From NCBI RefSeq assembly GCF_036038375.1, contig NZ_CP107935.1, positions 7,316,001-7,380,000 of the forward strand: a stretch of 64,000 nt of DNA, in the 5' to 3' direction. Below, one piece after another: positions 27,672 through 36,279 of this stretch. The stretch is from Streptomyces sp. NBC_00414 (lineage in GTDB: Bacteria > Actinomycetota > Actinomycetes > Streptomycetales > Streptomycetaceae). The translations under genes and the position numbers were made by a program. Below the pieces are notes generated by a model. The model was given only the letters and a program-made list of their open reading frames with translations. It made no database searches and was not told the origin of the DNA. Every line of letters starts with the position of its first letter. The stretch's first letter is position 1.

Positions 27672-28745
27672 CTATTCGGCCTCCAGGCCCTCGGGACCCG
27701 CGGAGGCCAACGGCAACTCCGCCGCGAGCGCCGCAGCAGCCTGCACCAAGGGCAGTGCGAGCAACGCCCCCGCCCCCTCCCCGACAGTCACCCCATGCGA
27801 AAGCAGCGGTTCGAGCGCCATCCGGTCGAACGCCTTCGCCTGCGCCGGCTCCCCACTGGCCTGCCCCGCCAGCCACCAGTCCGGCGCCCGGAAGGCGACC
27901 CGCTGCCCGACCAGCGCACAGGCCGCGGACACCACCCCGTCGAGCACGACGGGCATCTTCCGCACCGCGCTCTGCAGCAGGAACCCGGTGATCGCGGCGA
28001 GGTCGGCCCCACCCACCGTCGCGAGCAGCTGCAACTGGTCCCCGAGCACCGGACGAGCACGACGCAGCGCGTCGCGGACCGCCGCGCACTTGCGCATCCA
28101 GGCGAGGTCGTCGATGGCCCGCCCACCGCGCCCGGTCACCACCGACGCGTCGGTCCCGCACAGCGCCGCCACCAGCACGGCCGCCGCGGTCGTCCCGCCG
28201 ACGCTCACGTCCCCGAGCACGACGAGGTCGGTCCCGGAGTCCGCCTCCTCGTCCGCGACGGCGACCCCCGCGCGGAACGCGGCCTCCGCCTCCTCCAGGG
28301 TCAGCGCGTCCTCCACGTCGATCTGCCCGGACCCGCGCCGCACCCGGTGCCGTACGACCTCGTCGGGCAGGCTCCCGGGCTCGCAGTCGAGTGCCATGTC
28401 CACCACCCGCACGGGCACCCCGAAGCGCCGGGCCAGTACCGACACGGCACTGCCGCCGTCCAGCACGGAGCGCACCAGTTCGTCCGCGCTCCCCGCGGGC
28501 CGCGCCGAGACGCCCAGTCCGGCGACCCCGTGGTCGCCCGCGAACAGCACCACACGCGGACGCTCGATCGCCCGCACCGGCACGGCCGCCTGCGCGGCGG
28601 CCAGCCACTCACCGAGTTCGTCCAGGCGCCCCAGTGACCCGGGCGGCACGACCTGACGCTCCCGGCGCGCCTCGGCGTCACGGCGTACGCCACCGTCGGG
28701 GCGCTCGATCAGGTCGGTGAAGTCGTCGAGATTAAGCGAGCTCAT
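27672..28745 (-). CDS. cobT: nicotinate-nucleotide--dimethylbenzimidazole phosphoribosyltransferase
   Basis: A 357-aa enzyme that makes alpha-ribazole phosphate, the lower-ligand nucleotide of cobalamin. Family motifs: PPGSLGRLDELGEW near residue 34, VVLFAGDHGVAGLGVSA and LGDVSVGGTTAAAV. The C-terminal catalytic-base region reads MALEPLLSHGVTVGEGAGALLALP. No Shine-Dalgarno sequence precedes ATG 28745; TACTGT lies 7 nt upstream. It is transcribed towards DUF2156, in the same direction as cobU and cobS. No B12 riboswitch is visible upstream. Confidence 0.95.
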   Translation of the reverse strand: MSSLNLDDFTDLIERPDGGVRRDAEARRERQVVPPGSLGRLDELGEWLAAAQAAVPVRAIERPRVVLFAGDHGVAGLGVSARPAGSADELVRSVLDGGSAVSVLARRFGVPVRVVDMALDCEPGSLPDEVVRHRVRRGSGQIDVEDALTLEEAEAAFRAGVAVADEEADSGTDLVVLGDVSVGGTTAAAVLVAALCGTDASVVTGRGGRAIDDLAWMRKCAAVRDALRRARPVLGDQLQLLATVGGADLAAITGFLLQSAVRKMPVVLDGVVSAACALVGQRVAFRAPDWWLAGQASGEPAQAKAFDRMALEPLLSHGVTVGEGAGALLALPLVQAAAALAAELPLASAGPEGLEAE

Positions 28746-28847
28746 TCGCCGAACAGTACCGGCAGTGATCCGGCCGGGATCCTGACGGGCGGTCAGTCGA
28801 CCGCACCCGGTTGCCGCGTCGGGAGCGGTGATCCCTTGTGTTCCGGT

Positions 28848-28876
28848 TTGCAGTGGATTGTCATACCGGTTTGTAT
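28848..28876 (+). promoter_or_regulatory. candidate promoter for the methyltransferase gene
   Basis: TTGCAG (28848-28853) and TTGTAT (28871-28876) are 17 bp apart, about 70 bp upstream of ATG 28946, in an unusually AT-rich patch. CCGGTTTG occurs twice here (about 28843 and 28866), a short direct repeat. Confidence 0.4.
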
Positions 28877-28945
28877 CAGCTGGTAGCGGCTCATATCAGC
28901 CTCTACAGGGTCTTACCCCGTCGGACCGGCAGGAGCAGACAGACC

Positions 28946-30172
28946 ATGCCCCCCACACCCGCCACACCGCCCACGCCTGTCCCGCCCCCCACGCCCGGAG
29001 CAGCCCCCGCGCCGCTGACCGTCTCCCAACGCCGCGCCGTGTACCTGGGCGAGCTGGCGCAGGGCACCGATCACTTCCACGAGCCGCGCAGACCCGACTG
29101 CCCCTGGTGCGGCTCGGAGCGGCTGCGCACCCGGCTGCGTACCCCGGACCTGCTCCAGCACAAGCCCGGCACCTTCGTCGTCGACGAGTGCGAGGACTGC
29201 GCCCACGCCTTCCAGAACCCCCGCCTGACCACCGAGGGCCTCGCCTTCTACTACCGGGACTTCTACGAGAACCACGAGAACCACGAGAGCCAGGAGGGCG
29301 GGGAGGGGAAAGAGGGGCACGGCGGCCAGGACGGCCGGGCGGAGCACGAGGGCTTCGCCGAGCGGACCCTGCGCTCCCGGGCCGGCCGTCGGCGCCACGA
29401 GGCCGCCGCCCGCGCGATGCTCCCGTTCCCCGAGCCGGAGAGCTGGCTGGACGTCGGTACCGGCCACGGCCACTTCCCGGCGGCGGCCAAGGAGTTGTTC
29501 ACGTACACGTCCTTCGACGGGCTCGACCCCACCTCGCGCGTCGACAAGGCCCGGGACGCGGGCCGGATCGAGGAGGCGCACCGCGGCCGGCTGCCCGACC
29601 TGGTCGGCCGGCTGCGCGCCCGCTACGACGTGGTCAGCATGTTCCACCACCTGGAGCACAGTCCCGACCCGCGCGAGGAACTGCGCGCCGCGCTCGCCGT
29701 GCTGCGCCCCGGCGGGCACCTGCTCGTCGAAGTCCCGGACCCCGACTGCGCGTTCGGCGCGCTGCTCGGCAAGTGGTGGGTGTCGTACTGCCAGCCGCAG
29801 CACCTCCACCTCATGCCGTTGCGCAACCTGCTCGACGAGCTCGACGCGCTGGGCTGCTCGGTCGTCTCCACCGACCGCCGCGAGCCGCATGTGCCGTACG
29901 ACCTGACCGGCGCCCTGGCGCTGGCCATCGGCAACCGGCTGCCCGGCGGGGACGAGCCGTGGCGGCCCGCTCCGCCGACCGACCTGCAGCGCACCCTGCG
30001 GACGGCCCTCACCCGGGCGGCCACTCCGCTGCTCGCCTCCGCCTTCGTGCTGGACCACGCCCTGGCCCCGCTCCTGCGCCGCACCCGCTTCTCGAACGCG
30101 TACCGGATCATCGCCCGCAAGAACCCGCGCGGGCCCCGTGTCGCCGAGGGGCCCGACAGCCTCATCCCTTGA
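28946..30172 (+). CDS. class I SAM-dependent methyltransferase with N-terminal zinc ribbon
   Basis: A 408-aa protein. After a Pro-rich start, a four-cysteine zinc ribbon (CPWCG ... CEDCAHAF, about residues 52-88) precedes a methyltransferase domain with SWLDVGTGHGHFP (SAM motif I), VVSMFHHLEHSPDP and LRPGGHLLVEVPDP. This pairing is seen in sugar- or small-molecule C-methyltransferases such as TylCIII-like proteins and in uncharacterised Streptomyces proteins. The substrate is unknown. AGGAG lies 10 nt before ATG 28946. Its last 11 bp overlap the 3' end of convergent cobU. A Glu/His/Gly-rich insert (about 105-135) is low-complexity. Confidence 0.85.
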   Translation: MPPTPATPPTPVPPPTPGAAPAPLTVSQRRAVYLGELAQGTDHFHEPRRPDCPWCGSERLRTRLRTPDLLQHKPGTFVVDECEDCAHAFQNPRLTTEGLAFYYRDFYENHENHESQEGGEGKEGHGGQDGRAEHEGFAERTLRSRAGRRRHEAAARAMLPFPEPESWLDVGTGHGHFPAAAKELFTYTSFDGLDPTSRVDKARDAGRIEEAHRGRLPDLVGRLRARYDVVSMFHHLEHSPDPREELRAALAVLRPGGHLLVEVPDPDCAFGALLGKWWVSYCQPQHLHLMPLRNLLDELDALGCSVVSTDRREPHVPYDLTGALALAIGNRLPGGDEPWRPAPPTDLQRTLRTALTRAATPLLASAFVLDHALAPLLRRTRFSNAYRIIARKNPRGPRVAEGPDSLIP

Positions 30173-31361
30173 GCGTGAGCGCCTGGCCCGCCACCACCAG
30201 CAGCACGTGCTCGCACTCGGTCGCGAACGCCGCGTTGAGGCGGCCCAGCTCGTCGCGGTAGCGGCGGCCCGAGGGGGTGGCGGGGACGATGCCCGAGCCG
30301 ACCTCGTTGGAGACGGCGACCATCGTGCGCCGGGACTCGCGGACGGCGGCCGTCAGCTCCTCTACGCGTGCCCGCAGCGCGCGTTCGCCGCCGCCTGCCC
30401 ACTCGGCGTCGTCCCACGCGTTCGCGGAGTCCATCGCGTCCGTCAGCCACAGGGACAGACAGTCGATGAGCAGCGCGGGCCCGTCCTCCTTCAGGACAGG
30501 CACGAGGTCGCAGGTCTCGGCGGTACGCCAGGAGCCGGGGCGCCGCTCGCGATGCGCGTGCACCCGGGCCGCCCACTCCCCGTCCCCGTTGCGCGCGCCG
30601 CCCGTCGCCACGTACAGCACGTCCGGGAAGGCTTCGAGGCGTCGCTCCGCCTCCACCGACTTGCCCGACCGGGCCCCGCCGAGGACCAGCGTCCGGCGCG
30701 GCACGTCGGGCACGTCCTCGTACACCCCGACGGTCAGCGTCCTGCCGTCCGGCACCGTCCGCGCCCCGGCCGCCGCGAGGCGCCGCCGCAGCTCCCGGCC
30801 CGACGGCGCGTCGTGGTCGAGGTGCACCGCGATCACGTCGGTGGCGGGCCCGACCGCGCCCACCAGCCGCAGCCGGGCCAGCGCGTCCGGCCGCCCGACG
30901 ACATCGCCGACCACCATGTCGTACGTCGGGGTCGTCTCGTCCAGGCCCGCGGGGGCCGCGCCCGGCGGCAGATAGAGCAGCCGCTGCCCGTCCGGGCCCG
31001 TGACCGCGTACCCGGTGCCCGGCGCGTCCATCGACAGCGCCCGTACCCGATGCCCCGTCAGCAGCGTCAGCTCCCGGCCGTCCGGCACCCGCCCCGGCTG
31101 CGGCAGCCCCGCCGGCACCTCCACGGCGGGCCCGTCGTGCGGATGCGACAGCAGGACCTGGCGCACCCCGCTCAGCGAATGCCCGGCCCGGGCCGCGGCG
31201 AAGGCCGCCCCGGGCGTCAGGTCGAGCAGCAGCGTCCCGTCCACCAGGAGCGCGGTGGCCGCCCGGGCGTCCGCACCGAGCGCCACCGCGCAGACGGCGC
31301 ACGAACAATCGGGCCTGGGCAGCCCCATGGGCCCGCCGGTACCAAGCAGAGTCACTTCCAC
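30162..31361 (-). CDS. cobU: CobU fused to an N-terminal metallo-beta-lactamase-like domain
   Basis: A 399-aa protein. The C-terminal half (about 220-399) is adenosylcobinamide kinase/guanylyltransferase: P-loop TLVLGGARSGKSVEAERRL, VLYVATGGARNGDGEW, LLIDCLSLWLTDAM and VSNEVGSGIVPATPSGR. It phosphorylates and guanylylates adenosylcobinamide before CobS. The first 200 residues (LLGTGGPMGLPRPDCSCAVC, LLSHPHDGPAVEV, VIAVHLDHD) resemble the PhnP-like metallo-beta-lactamase fold, but the HxHxDH signature is incomplete. Single-domain CobU is about 180 aa, so this is a true fusion. GTG 31361 is the likely start; a GTG two codons later is possible. Convergent with the methyltransferase. Confidence 0.92.
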   Translation of the reverse strand: MEVTLLGTGGPMGLPRPDCSCAVCAVALGADARAATALLVDGTLLLDLTPGAAFAAARAGHSLSGVRQVLLSHPHDGPAVEVPAGLPQPGRVPDGRELTLLTGHRVRALSMDAPGTGYAVTGPDGQRLLYLPPGAAPAGLDETTPTYDMVVGDVVGRPDALARLRLVGAVGPATDVIAVHLDHDAPSGRELRRRLAAAGARTVPDGRTLTVGVYEDVPDVPRRTLVLGGARSGKSVEAERRLEAFPDVLYVATGGARNGDGEWAARVHAHRERRPGSWRTAETCDLVPVLKEDGPALLIDCLSLWLTDAMDSANAWDDAEWAGGGERALRARVEELTAAVRESRRTMVAVSNEVGSGIVPATPSGRRYRDELGRLNAAFATECEHVLLVVAGQALTLKG

Positions 31362-31588
31362 GGAGCCGATTTTCCCGCGTCGGCCCGGCTCGTGCCCGCC
31401 AGGGGGTGCAGAAGGGCATACCTCTTGTGGGGCGCGGGGAAGCGCGCGAGCGGAGCGCGCACACCCATCACCGGCACCCCACGGTTCTCGACCTGCACTT
31501 TTGAACACCGGACCATCAGCGGAGCGCCTAGGCTGACGGCGAGAGCCCGATCTTGCTCGGTACTTTTGGGAACTTTTGGGAGGCTGAC

Positions 31589-31801
31589 ATGGCGGCATGG
31601 ACGTGGCGGTTCGAGAAGGCCGATGGGACGGAAGTCCAGCCCGCGGTCCAGCCCGAGGAGTTCACCACCCAGGGCGACGCGGAGTCCTGGCTCGGCGAGA
31701 ACTGGAAGGAGCTGGCCGAAGGGGGAGCGGACCAGGTCCGGATCTTCGAGGACGCCGCGGAGATCTACGGCCCGATGAGCCTGCACGCTGAGGCGTCCTA
31801 G
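31589..31801 (+). CDS. small conserved hypothetical protein (70 aa)
   Basis: A 70-aa acidic protein starting MAAWTWRFEKADGTEV from ATG 31589, with an excellent GGGAGG Shine-Dalgarno sequence 5 nt upstream. The pattern of Trp and acidic residues (DAESWLGENWKELAEGGADQVRIFED) is conserved in Streptomyces as I recall it; no function is known. Two ACTTTTGGGA direct repeats lie immediately upstream (about 31562-31580). It is followed by a strong hairpin, so it is probably a monocistronic gene. Confidence 0.85.
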   Translation: MAAWTWRFEKADGTEVQPAVQPEEFTTQGDAESWLGENWKELAEGGADQVRIFEDAAEIYGPMSLHAEAS

Positions 31802-31844
31802 CCTCGTGTCCCACCGGGCTCCGTAGCCCGTAGCCCGTACGAGT

Positions 31845-31880
31845 GAGAGGCCGCGGCCGTGCGAACGGTCGCGGCCTCTC
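31845..31880. terminator. hairpin after the 70-aa gene
   Basis: A stem of about 14 bp, GAGAGGCCGCGGCC with GGTCGCGGCCTCTC (one G-U pair) and a short loop, lies 44 bp after the stop at 31801 and 62 bp before the end of the opposing methyltransferase gene. It is probably a bidirectional terminator. Confidence 0.75.
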
Positions 31881-31941
31881 GTCGCCCGGCCACGGTCCCG
31901 CGCTCCAGGGCCCGTTCGCGCGGGCCTGTTCCGTCAGGGCT

Positions 31942-32730
31942 TCAGCCGCGTACGCCGCACAGGTGAAGCAGTGCCGCCACCCGGCGGTAGGGGTCGGTGC
32001 GGCCGGCCCGCTCCTCGGCGGCCAGCACGGTCTCCACGTCGTCCGGCACCGGCGCGTCGTCGGCGGCCGTGTCCGTGAAGACCCGTACCCCGTACCAGGC
32101 GTGCAGCGGTGCGCCGATCCCGGCGAGCGTGCCGGTCAGGGTGTCGAGCCCGTCCGCCCGTACGTCGAGCCCGAGCCGGTTCCTGTACGTACTGGTGTCG
32201 AAGGAGGCCAGCGCTCCCGCCCAGTCGCCGGCCAGCCCCGGCCGCATGGCCAGCGCGTCGGCGTTCCGCACGAGCAGGGACAGCAGACCGCCCGGAGCCA
32301 GCATCCGCGCGAGGCCCGCGAGCAGCGCGTCGGGCTCCTCGACGTACATCAGTACGCCGTGGCACAGCACCACGTCGAAGCTGCCGGGCAGGAAGTGGAC
32401 CCCGGTGTCCCGCCCGTCGCCCTCGACGATCCGGACCCGGCCGCGGATGCCCTCAGGCTCGGCGGCGAGGGCCTCACGGGCCACGGAGATCATCGTGCAG
32501 TCCTGCTCGACGCCGGTCACCTGATGCCCGGCCCGGGCCAGCCGCAGGGCCTGCGTGCCCTGGCCCATGCCCACGTCGAGGACCCGCAGCCGTTGTCCCA
32601 CGGGGAACCGCCCGGCTATCTGCTCGTCGAGCTGCCGGGCCACCAGCTCCTGCCGTACGACATCACGCAGGCCGCCCAGTTTGCTCAGCCAGGCATCCGC
32701 CGCGCCTCCGGTGAAAGGTGCCGCGCTCAG
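31942..32730 (-). CDS. class I SAM-dependent methyltransferase, probable CTG start
   Basis: A 262-aa methyltransferase with motif I RVLDVGMGQGTQALRLA, VEGDGRDTG, SFDVVLCHGVLMYVEEP and LAPGGLLSLLVRNADALAMRP, resembling the SmtA/CmoM-like group. The family N-terminus (SAAPFTGGAADAWLSKLG) begins right after a CTG at 32730. No in-frame ATG or GTG gives a sensible start. The CTG overlaps the TGA stop of the upstream DUF3043 gene (CTGA) and has GGAGA 6 nt upstream, so translation-coupled initiation at CTG is likely. The apparent longer frame to 32916 lies inside DUF3043. Confidence 0.85.
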   Translation of the reverse strand: MSAAPFTGGAADAWLSKLGGLRDVVRQELVARQLDEQIAGRFPVGQRLRVLDVGMGQGTQALRLARAGHQVTGVEQDCTMISVAREALAAEPEGIRGRVRIVEGDGRDTGVHFLPGSFDVVLCHGVLMYVEEPDALLAGLARMLAPGGLLSLLVRNADALAMRPGLAGDWAGALASFDTSTYRNRLGLDVRADGLDTLTGTLAGIGAPLHAWYGVRVFTDTAADDAPVPDDVETVLAAEERAGRTDPYRRVAALLHLCGVRG

Positions 32731-33323
32731 GGCCGCTCTCCGCGCTTGACCTGCGGCTTCGGCAGCCGGAGGCGACGCATCTGGAGGCTGCGCATCAGTG
32801 CGTACGCGACGGCGCCGCGCCTGGGCTCGTCCGGGAAGCGGGCGGCCAGCTGCTTCTTCAGGCGGATCGCGATGCCGACCGAGTCGAGCACGATCAGCAC
32901 GATCACGAAGAGCCACATCAGCAGCGCGACGTTCTGCAGCTGCGCGATGCGGACCATGCTCAGGACGAGGATGACCACGGCGAGCGGCAGGAAGAACTCG
33001 GCGATGCAGAACCGCGAGTCGATGAAGTCACGCGCGAGCTTGCGCACAGGGCCCTTGTCACGGGCGGGCAGATAGCGCTCGTCACCGCTCGCCAGGGCCT
33101 GGCGCTGCTTCTCCATGTGGGCACGGCGCTCGTCGCGCTGCCGCTTGGAGGCCTCCTTGCGGGAGGTCGGCGTATTGGCCACGCTGCGGCGCTGGGACTG
33201 GGCCTCACTGCGCTTGGGCGTGGGCCGACCCTTCTTGGCCTGCGGGTCACGGATCTGAGGGGAGTCGGTCACCGACGCCTTGTCGGCGTGGGCCTTCTCG
33301 TCTTTGGCGCGGCTACGGAACAC
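32727..33323 (-). CDS. DUF3043 membrane protein
   Basis: A 198-aa protein. The N-terminal half is very basic and hydrophilic (PQAKKGRPTPKRSEAQSQRR, then SKRQRDERRAHMEKQRQ). Two adjacent hydrophobic helices (about 112-150) follow, then a basic tail. This is the DUF3043 architecture of actinobacteria, function unknown. GTG 33323 is chosen from the family start (MFRSRAKDEKAH); ATG 33353 is in frame but has a poorer context. TACCCT lies 8 nt before the GTG. Its stop overlaps the start of the downstream methyltransferase. Confidence 0.85.
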   Translation of the reverse strand: MFRSRAKDEKAHADKASVTDSPQIRDPQAKKGRPTPKRSEAQSQRRSVANTPTSRKEASKRQRDERRAHMEKQRQALASGDERYLPARDKGPVRKLARDFIDSRFCIAEFFLPLAVVILVLSMVRIAQLQNVALLMWLFVIVLIVLDSVGIAIRLKKQLAARFPDEPRRGAVAYALMRSLQMRRLRLPKPQVKRGERP

Positions 33324-33641
33324 AAAACCCAAGGGTAAGGGGTGCGGAGGCATGGACGTCAGCCGAGTGGGGAACGATCCGGCAACACCGGTCGTCTGTA
33401 GGGGGACAGGGGGCCTGAAACGGGGTGGTGGCGTGCGGTTCTCCGTACGGACCCCGGGACGAACCCGGAACGAACCCTGGGGGACACCTACTCCCTACGC
33501 CGGAGCAGGATCGTCGTCAGTCGTCCTTGGGGATGAGCGCATCCGTCCCCGAACAGTGCGGTAATGGATGCAGGGCCCGTACTGTGGGTTCTGTTGCAGT
33601 CGCTGGAGCTGGAGTCCGTCAGAAGGGGGCGCGCGAAGCCC
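33324..33641 (+). other. intergenic region upstream of pspA
   Basis: No convincing gene. It contains tandem GGACGAACCC / GGAACGAACCC repeats around 33458-33478, a GGGGATG...CATCCGTCCCC dyad around 33531-33552, and TACTGT near 33581 that could be a -10 box for pspA. These are candidates for envelope-stress control of pspA. Confidence 0.4.
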
Positions 33642-34436
33642 ATGAGCGGTGTCATGAAGCGTATGGGGATGATCTTCCGCGCGAAGGCGAACAAGGCCCT
33701 TGACCGGGCCGAGGACCCGCGCGAAACCCTCGACTACTCGTACCAGAAGCAGTTGGAGCTGCTGCAGAAGGTGCGCCGCGGCGTCGCCGACGTGGCGACC
33801 TCCCGCAAGCGCCTGGAACTGCAGCTGAACCAGCTGCAGAGCCAGTCCTCCAAGCTGGAGGACCAGGGCCGCAAGGCGCTGGCGCTGGGCCGTGAGGACC
33901 TCGCCCGTGAGGCGCTGTCCCGCCGGGCCGCCCTGCAGCAGCAGGTGACCGACCTGGAGACGCAGCACCAGACCCTGCAGGGCGAGGAGGAGAAGCTCAC
34001 CCTCGCCGCCCAGCGGCTCCAGGCCAAGGTCGACGCCTTCCGCACCAAGAAGGAAACGATCAAGGCGACGTACACGGCCGCCCAGGCGCAGACCCGGATC
34101 GGTGAGGCCTTCTCCGGCATCTCCGAGGAGATGGGCGACGTCGGCATGGCCATCCAGCGGGCCGAGGACAAGACCGCGCAGCTCCAGGCGCGGGCCGGTG
34201 CCATCGACGAACTGCTCGCCTCCGGCGCCCTCGACGACCACTCGGGGCTCGCCAAGGACGACATCCAGAGCGAGCTGGACCGGCTGTCGGGCGGCACGGA
34301 CGTGGAGCTCGAACTGCAGCGCATGAAGGCCGAGCTGGCCGGGGGGTCCTCGTCCCAGCAGGCGATCGAGGGCGGTCCGGGTCAGACTCAGTCCCAGCAG
34401 AAGCCGCAGGACACTCCGCGCTTCGACAAGCAGTAG
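33642..34436 (+). CDS. pspA: PspA/IM30 family membrane-stress protein
   Basis: A 264-aa protein that is almost entirely alpha-helical and coiled-coil: MGMIFRAKANKALDRAEDPRETLDYSYQKQLELLQKV, then heptad-rich stretches up to about residue 190, and a disordered Gln/Gly-rich tail. PspA oligomerises on the inner face of damaged membranes. ATG 33642 (MSGVMKRMG) has AAGGGGG some distance upstream; ATG 33654 is an alternative. The partner gene follows at 34504, with a two-component system and an RND transporter after that. Confidence 0.93.
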   Translation: MSGVMKRMGMIFRAKANKALDRAEDPRETLDYSYQKQLELLQKVRRGVADVATSRKRLELQLNQLQSQSSKLEDQGRKALALGREDLAREALSRRAALQQQVTDLETQHQTLQGEEEKLTLAAQRLQAKVDAFRTKKETIKATYTAAQAQTRIGEAFSGISEEMGDVGMAIQRAEDKTAQLQARAGAIDELLASGALDDHSGLAKDDIQSELDRLSGGTDVELELQRMKAELAGGSSSQQAIEGGPGQTQSQQKPQDTPRFDKQ

Positions 34437-34503
34437 CCCGGCAGCAGCCCTGCGGCAGCCGAGCGGCAGCCGCGGGGAGCCGTCCCACGCCGAGGAGGGC
34501 GTC

Positions 34504-34782
34504 ATGATCGTACGGATCATGGGGGAGGGACAGGTGAGGCTGGACGACAGCCACCTCACCGAGCTGAACGTGCTGGACGACGAGCTCCTCGCGGAGACGC
34601 GGTCCGGTGACGAGGAGGGCTTCCGGCGGACGCTGGGAGCGCTGCTCGACGCGGTGCGTCGTCTGGGAGTTCCGCTCCCGGACGACTCCCTGGAGCCGTC
34701 CGAGCTGATCCTGCCGTCCCCGGACGCGACGCTCTCGGAGGTCCGAGAAATGCTGACGGACAACGGCCTGCTCCCGGGCTAG
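34504..34782 (+). CDS. pspAA: PspA-associated protein PspAA
   Basis: A 92-aa acidic protein (MIVRIMGEGQVRLDDSHLTELNVLDDELL ...) with the PspA-associated domain found immediately after pspA in actinobacteria. It probably binds PspA. ATG 34504 has GAGGAGG 5 nt upstream. It is separated from pspA by 67 bp without a terminator, so the two are likely co-transcribed. Confidence 0.85.
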   Translation: MIVRIMGEGQVRLDDSHLTELNVLDDELLAETRSGDEEGFRRTLGALLDAVRRLGVPLPDDSLEPSELILPSPDATLSEVREMLTDNGLLPG

Positions 34783-34796
34783 CCCGAGACCCCCTT

Positions 34797-34932
34797 TCCT
34801 ACGCCCCCGCCGCCCCTACCCATTCCCGACACGTCGGGGGCTCCGCCCCCAGCCCCCCAATCGCGCTGAACGCGCTCGTCCTCAATCGCCGGACAGGCCA
34901 AAAGGACCAGGGGCGCGGGGAACTGCGCAATC
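34797..34932. repeat. single-arm family-2 repeat plus a family-1 copy
   Basis: The spacer after pspAA holds one arm of the composite repeat (CCCCCGCCGCCCCTACCC near 34803 and a diverged core CGTCCTCAATCGCCGGAC near 34879), followed by a direct family-1 copy at about 34909-34932. Confidence 0.65.
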
Positions 34933-35007
34933 ACCCCCACCGAAGCCGCAGCGGATTCACGGCGCCAAGGCGCAGCCCTCGCCAGGGGCCCCGTACCGTA
35001 AAGAAGC

Positions 35008-36279
35008 GTGAGCACACTGACGCGCGCAAGGGACTGGCTGCGGTCCCACCCCCTCGTCGCTGACGCCACCCTCGCGACGGCGGTCCTCGCGTGCATGGTG
35101 GTCGGCTCGTTCGCGGAGCCGAACGGACGGCACGGTGGCACGCAATGGGGCACCAGCCACGCCCCCGACGCCCTCGGGGTCACCCTCATGCTGCTGGCCG
35201 CGACCGCCCTGGTCCTGCGCCGCCGCCACCCGCTCAGGGTCCTCGCCGCGACCGGCGCCCTGTCCGCCGTGGAGTTCGTGACCGGCGACCCCAGGGCCCC
35301 CGTCGCGATGTCCGCCGTCGTCGCCCTCTACACCGTCGCCGCCGCGACCGACCGCCCCACCACCTGGCGCGTCGGCCTCCTCACGATGACGGTCCTGACC
35401 GGCACCGCCATGCTCGCCGGCCCCCTGCCCTGGTACGCCCAGGAGAACCTCGGGATCTTCGCCTGGACCGGCATGGCGGCCGCCGCGGGCGACGCGGTCC
35501 GCAGCCGCCGCGCCTTCGTGGACGCCATCAGGGAGCGGGCCGAGCGAGCCGAACGCACCCGCGAGGAGGAGGCCCGCCGCCGCGTCGCCGAGGAGCGCCT
35601 GCGCATCGCCCGCGATCTGCACGACGTGGTCGCCCACCACATCGCCCTCGTCAACGTGCAGGCCGGAGTCGCCGCGCACGTCATGGACAAACGCCCCGAC
35701 CAGGCGAAGGAGGCCCTCGCCCACGTCCGCGAGGCCAGCCGCTCCGCGCTCAACGAACTGCGCGCCACGGTGGGCCTGCTGAGGCAGTCGGGCGACCCCG
35801 AGGCCCCCACCGAACCGGCGCCGGGCCTGCACCGCCTCGAAGAGCTCGTCGGCACCTTCCGCAGCGCGAGCGTGCCCGTCGAGGTGGCCCGCACCGACCA
35901 GGGCACGACCCTGCCCGCCGCCGTGGACCTGGCCGCGTACCGGGTCATCCAGGAAGCCCTCACCAATGTGCAGAAGCACGCGGGCCCGGACGCGAAGGCA
36001 GAGGTCAGCGTCGTACGGGTGGGACCGAACGTGGAGATCACCGTCCTGGACAACGGCCCCGGCGACGACGCGGCGGCCCGCCTGGAGGAGAACGGCGGCC
36101 ACGGGCTCCTCGGCATGCGCGAGCGGGTCACCGCGCTCGGCGGCACCTGCACCGCGGGACCCCGATACGGAGGCGGCTTCCGGGTACATGCGATCCTGCC
36201 GGTCAAGAGCCGAGCCGGAGTCACCGCGTCCGCATCCGCCGCACCCATGAACAAGGCATCCAAGGGGAACCCCGCATGA
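35008..36279 (+). CDS. sensor histidine kinase, NarL/LiaS-type
   Basis: A 423-aa membrane sensor. Residues 1-165 hold about four to five hydrophobic segments, then a coiled linker (AERAERTREEEARRRVAEERL). The HisKA_3 dimerisation box RIARDLHDVVAHHIALVNVQ contains the phosphorylated His, and the HATPase domain has EALTNVQKHAG, LDNGPGDD and HGLLGMRERV. It is cognate to the response regulator that starts 4 bp before its stop. GTG 35008 is preceded by AAGAAG and by TACCGT 8 nt upstream. Position after pspA suggests, but does not prove, envelope-stress sensing. Confidence 0.93.
   Translation: MSTLTRARDWLRSHPLVADATLATAVLACMVVGSFAEPNGRHGGTQWGTSHAPDALGVTLMLLAATALVLRRRHPLRVLAATGALSAVEFVTGDPRAPVAMSAVVALYTVAAATDRPTTWRVGLLTMTVLTGTAMLAGPLPWYAQENLGIFAWTGMAAAAGDAVRSRRAFVDAIRERAERAERTREEEARRRVAEERLRIARDLHDVVAHHIALVNVQAGVAAHVMDKRPDQAKEALAHVREASRSALNELRATVGLLRQSGDPEAPTEPAPGLHRLEELVGTFRSASVPVEVARTDQGTTLPAAVDLAAYRVIQEALTNVQKHAGPDAKAEVSVVRVGPNVEITVLDNGPGDDAAARLEENGGHGLLGMRERVTALGGTCTAGPRYGGGFRVHAILPVKSRAGVTASASAAPMNKASKGNPA

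Noticed and set aside
28746-28945. Cobalamin riboswitch upstream of cobT
   Set aside because: No B12-box or conserved core is visible, and cobT appears leaderless.
33352-33564. Plus-strand small ORF after DUF3043 (MDVSRVGNDP)
   Set aside because: GGAGG sits only one base from the ATG, too close for initiation, and the sequence looks non-coding.
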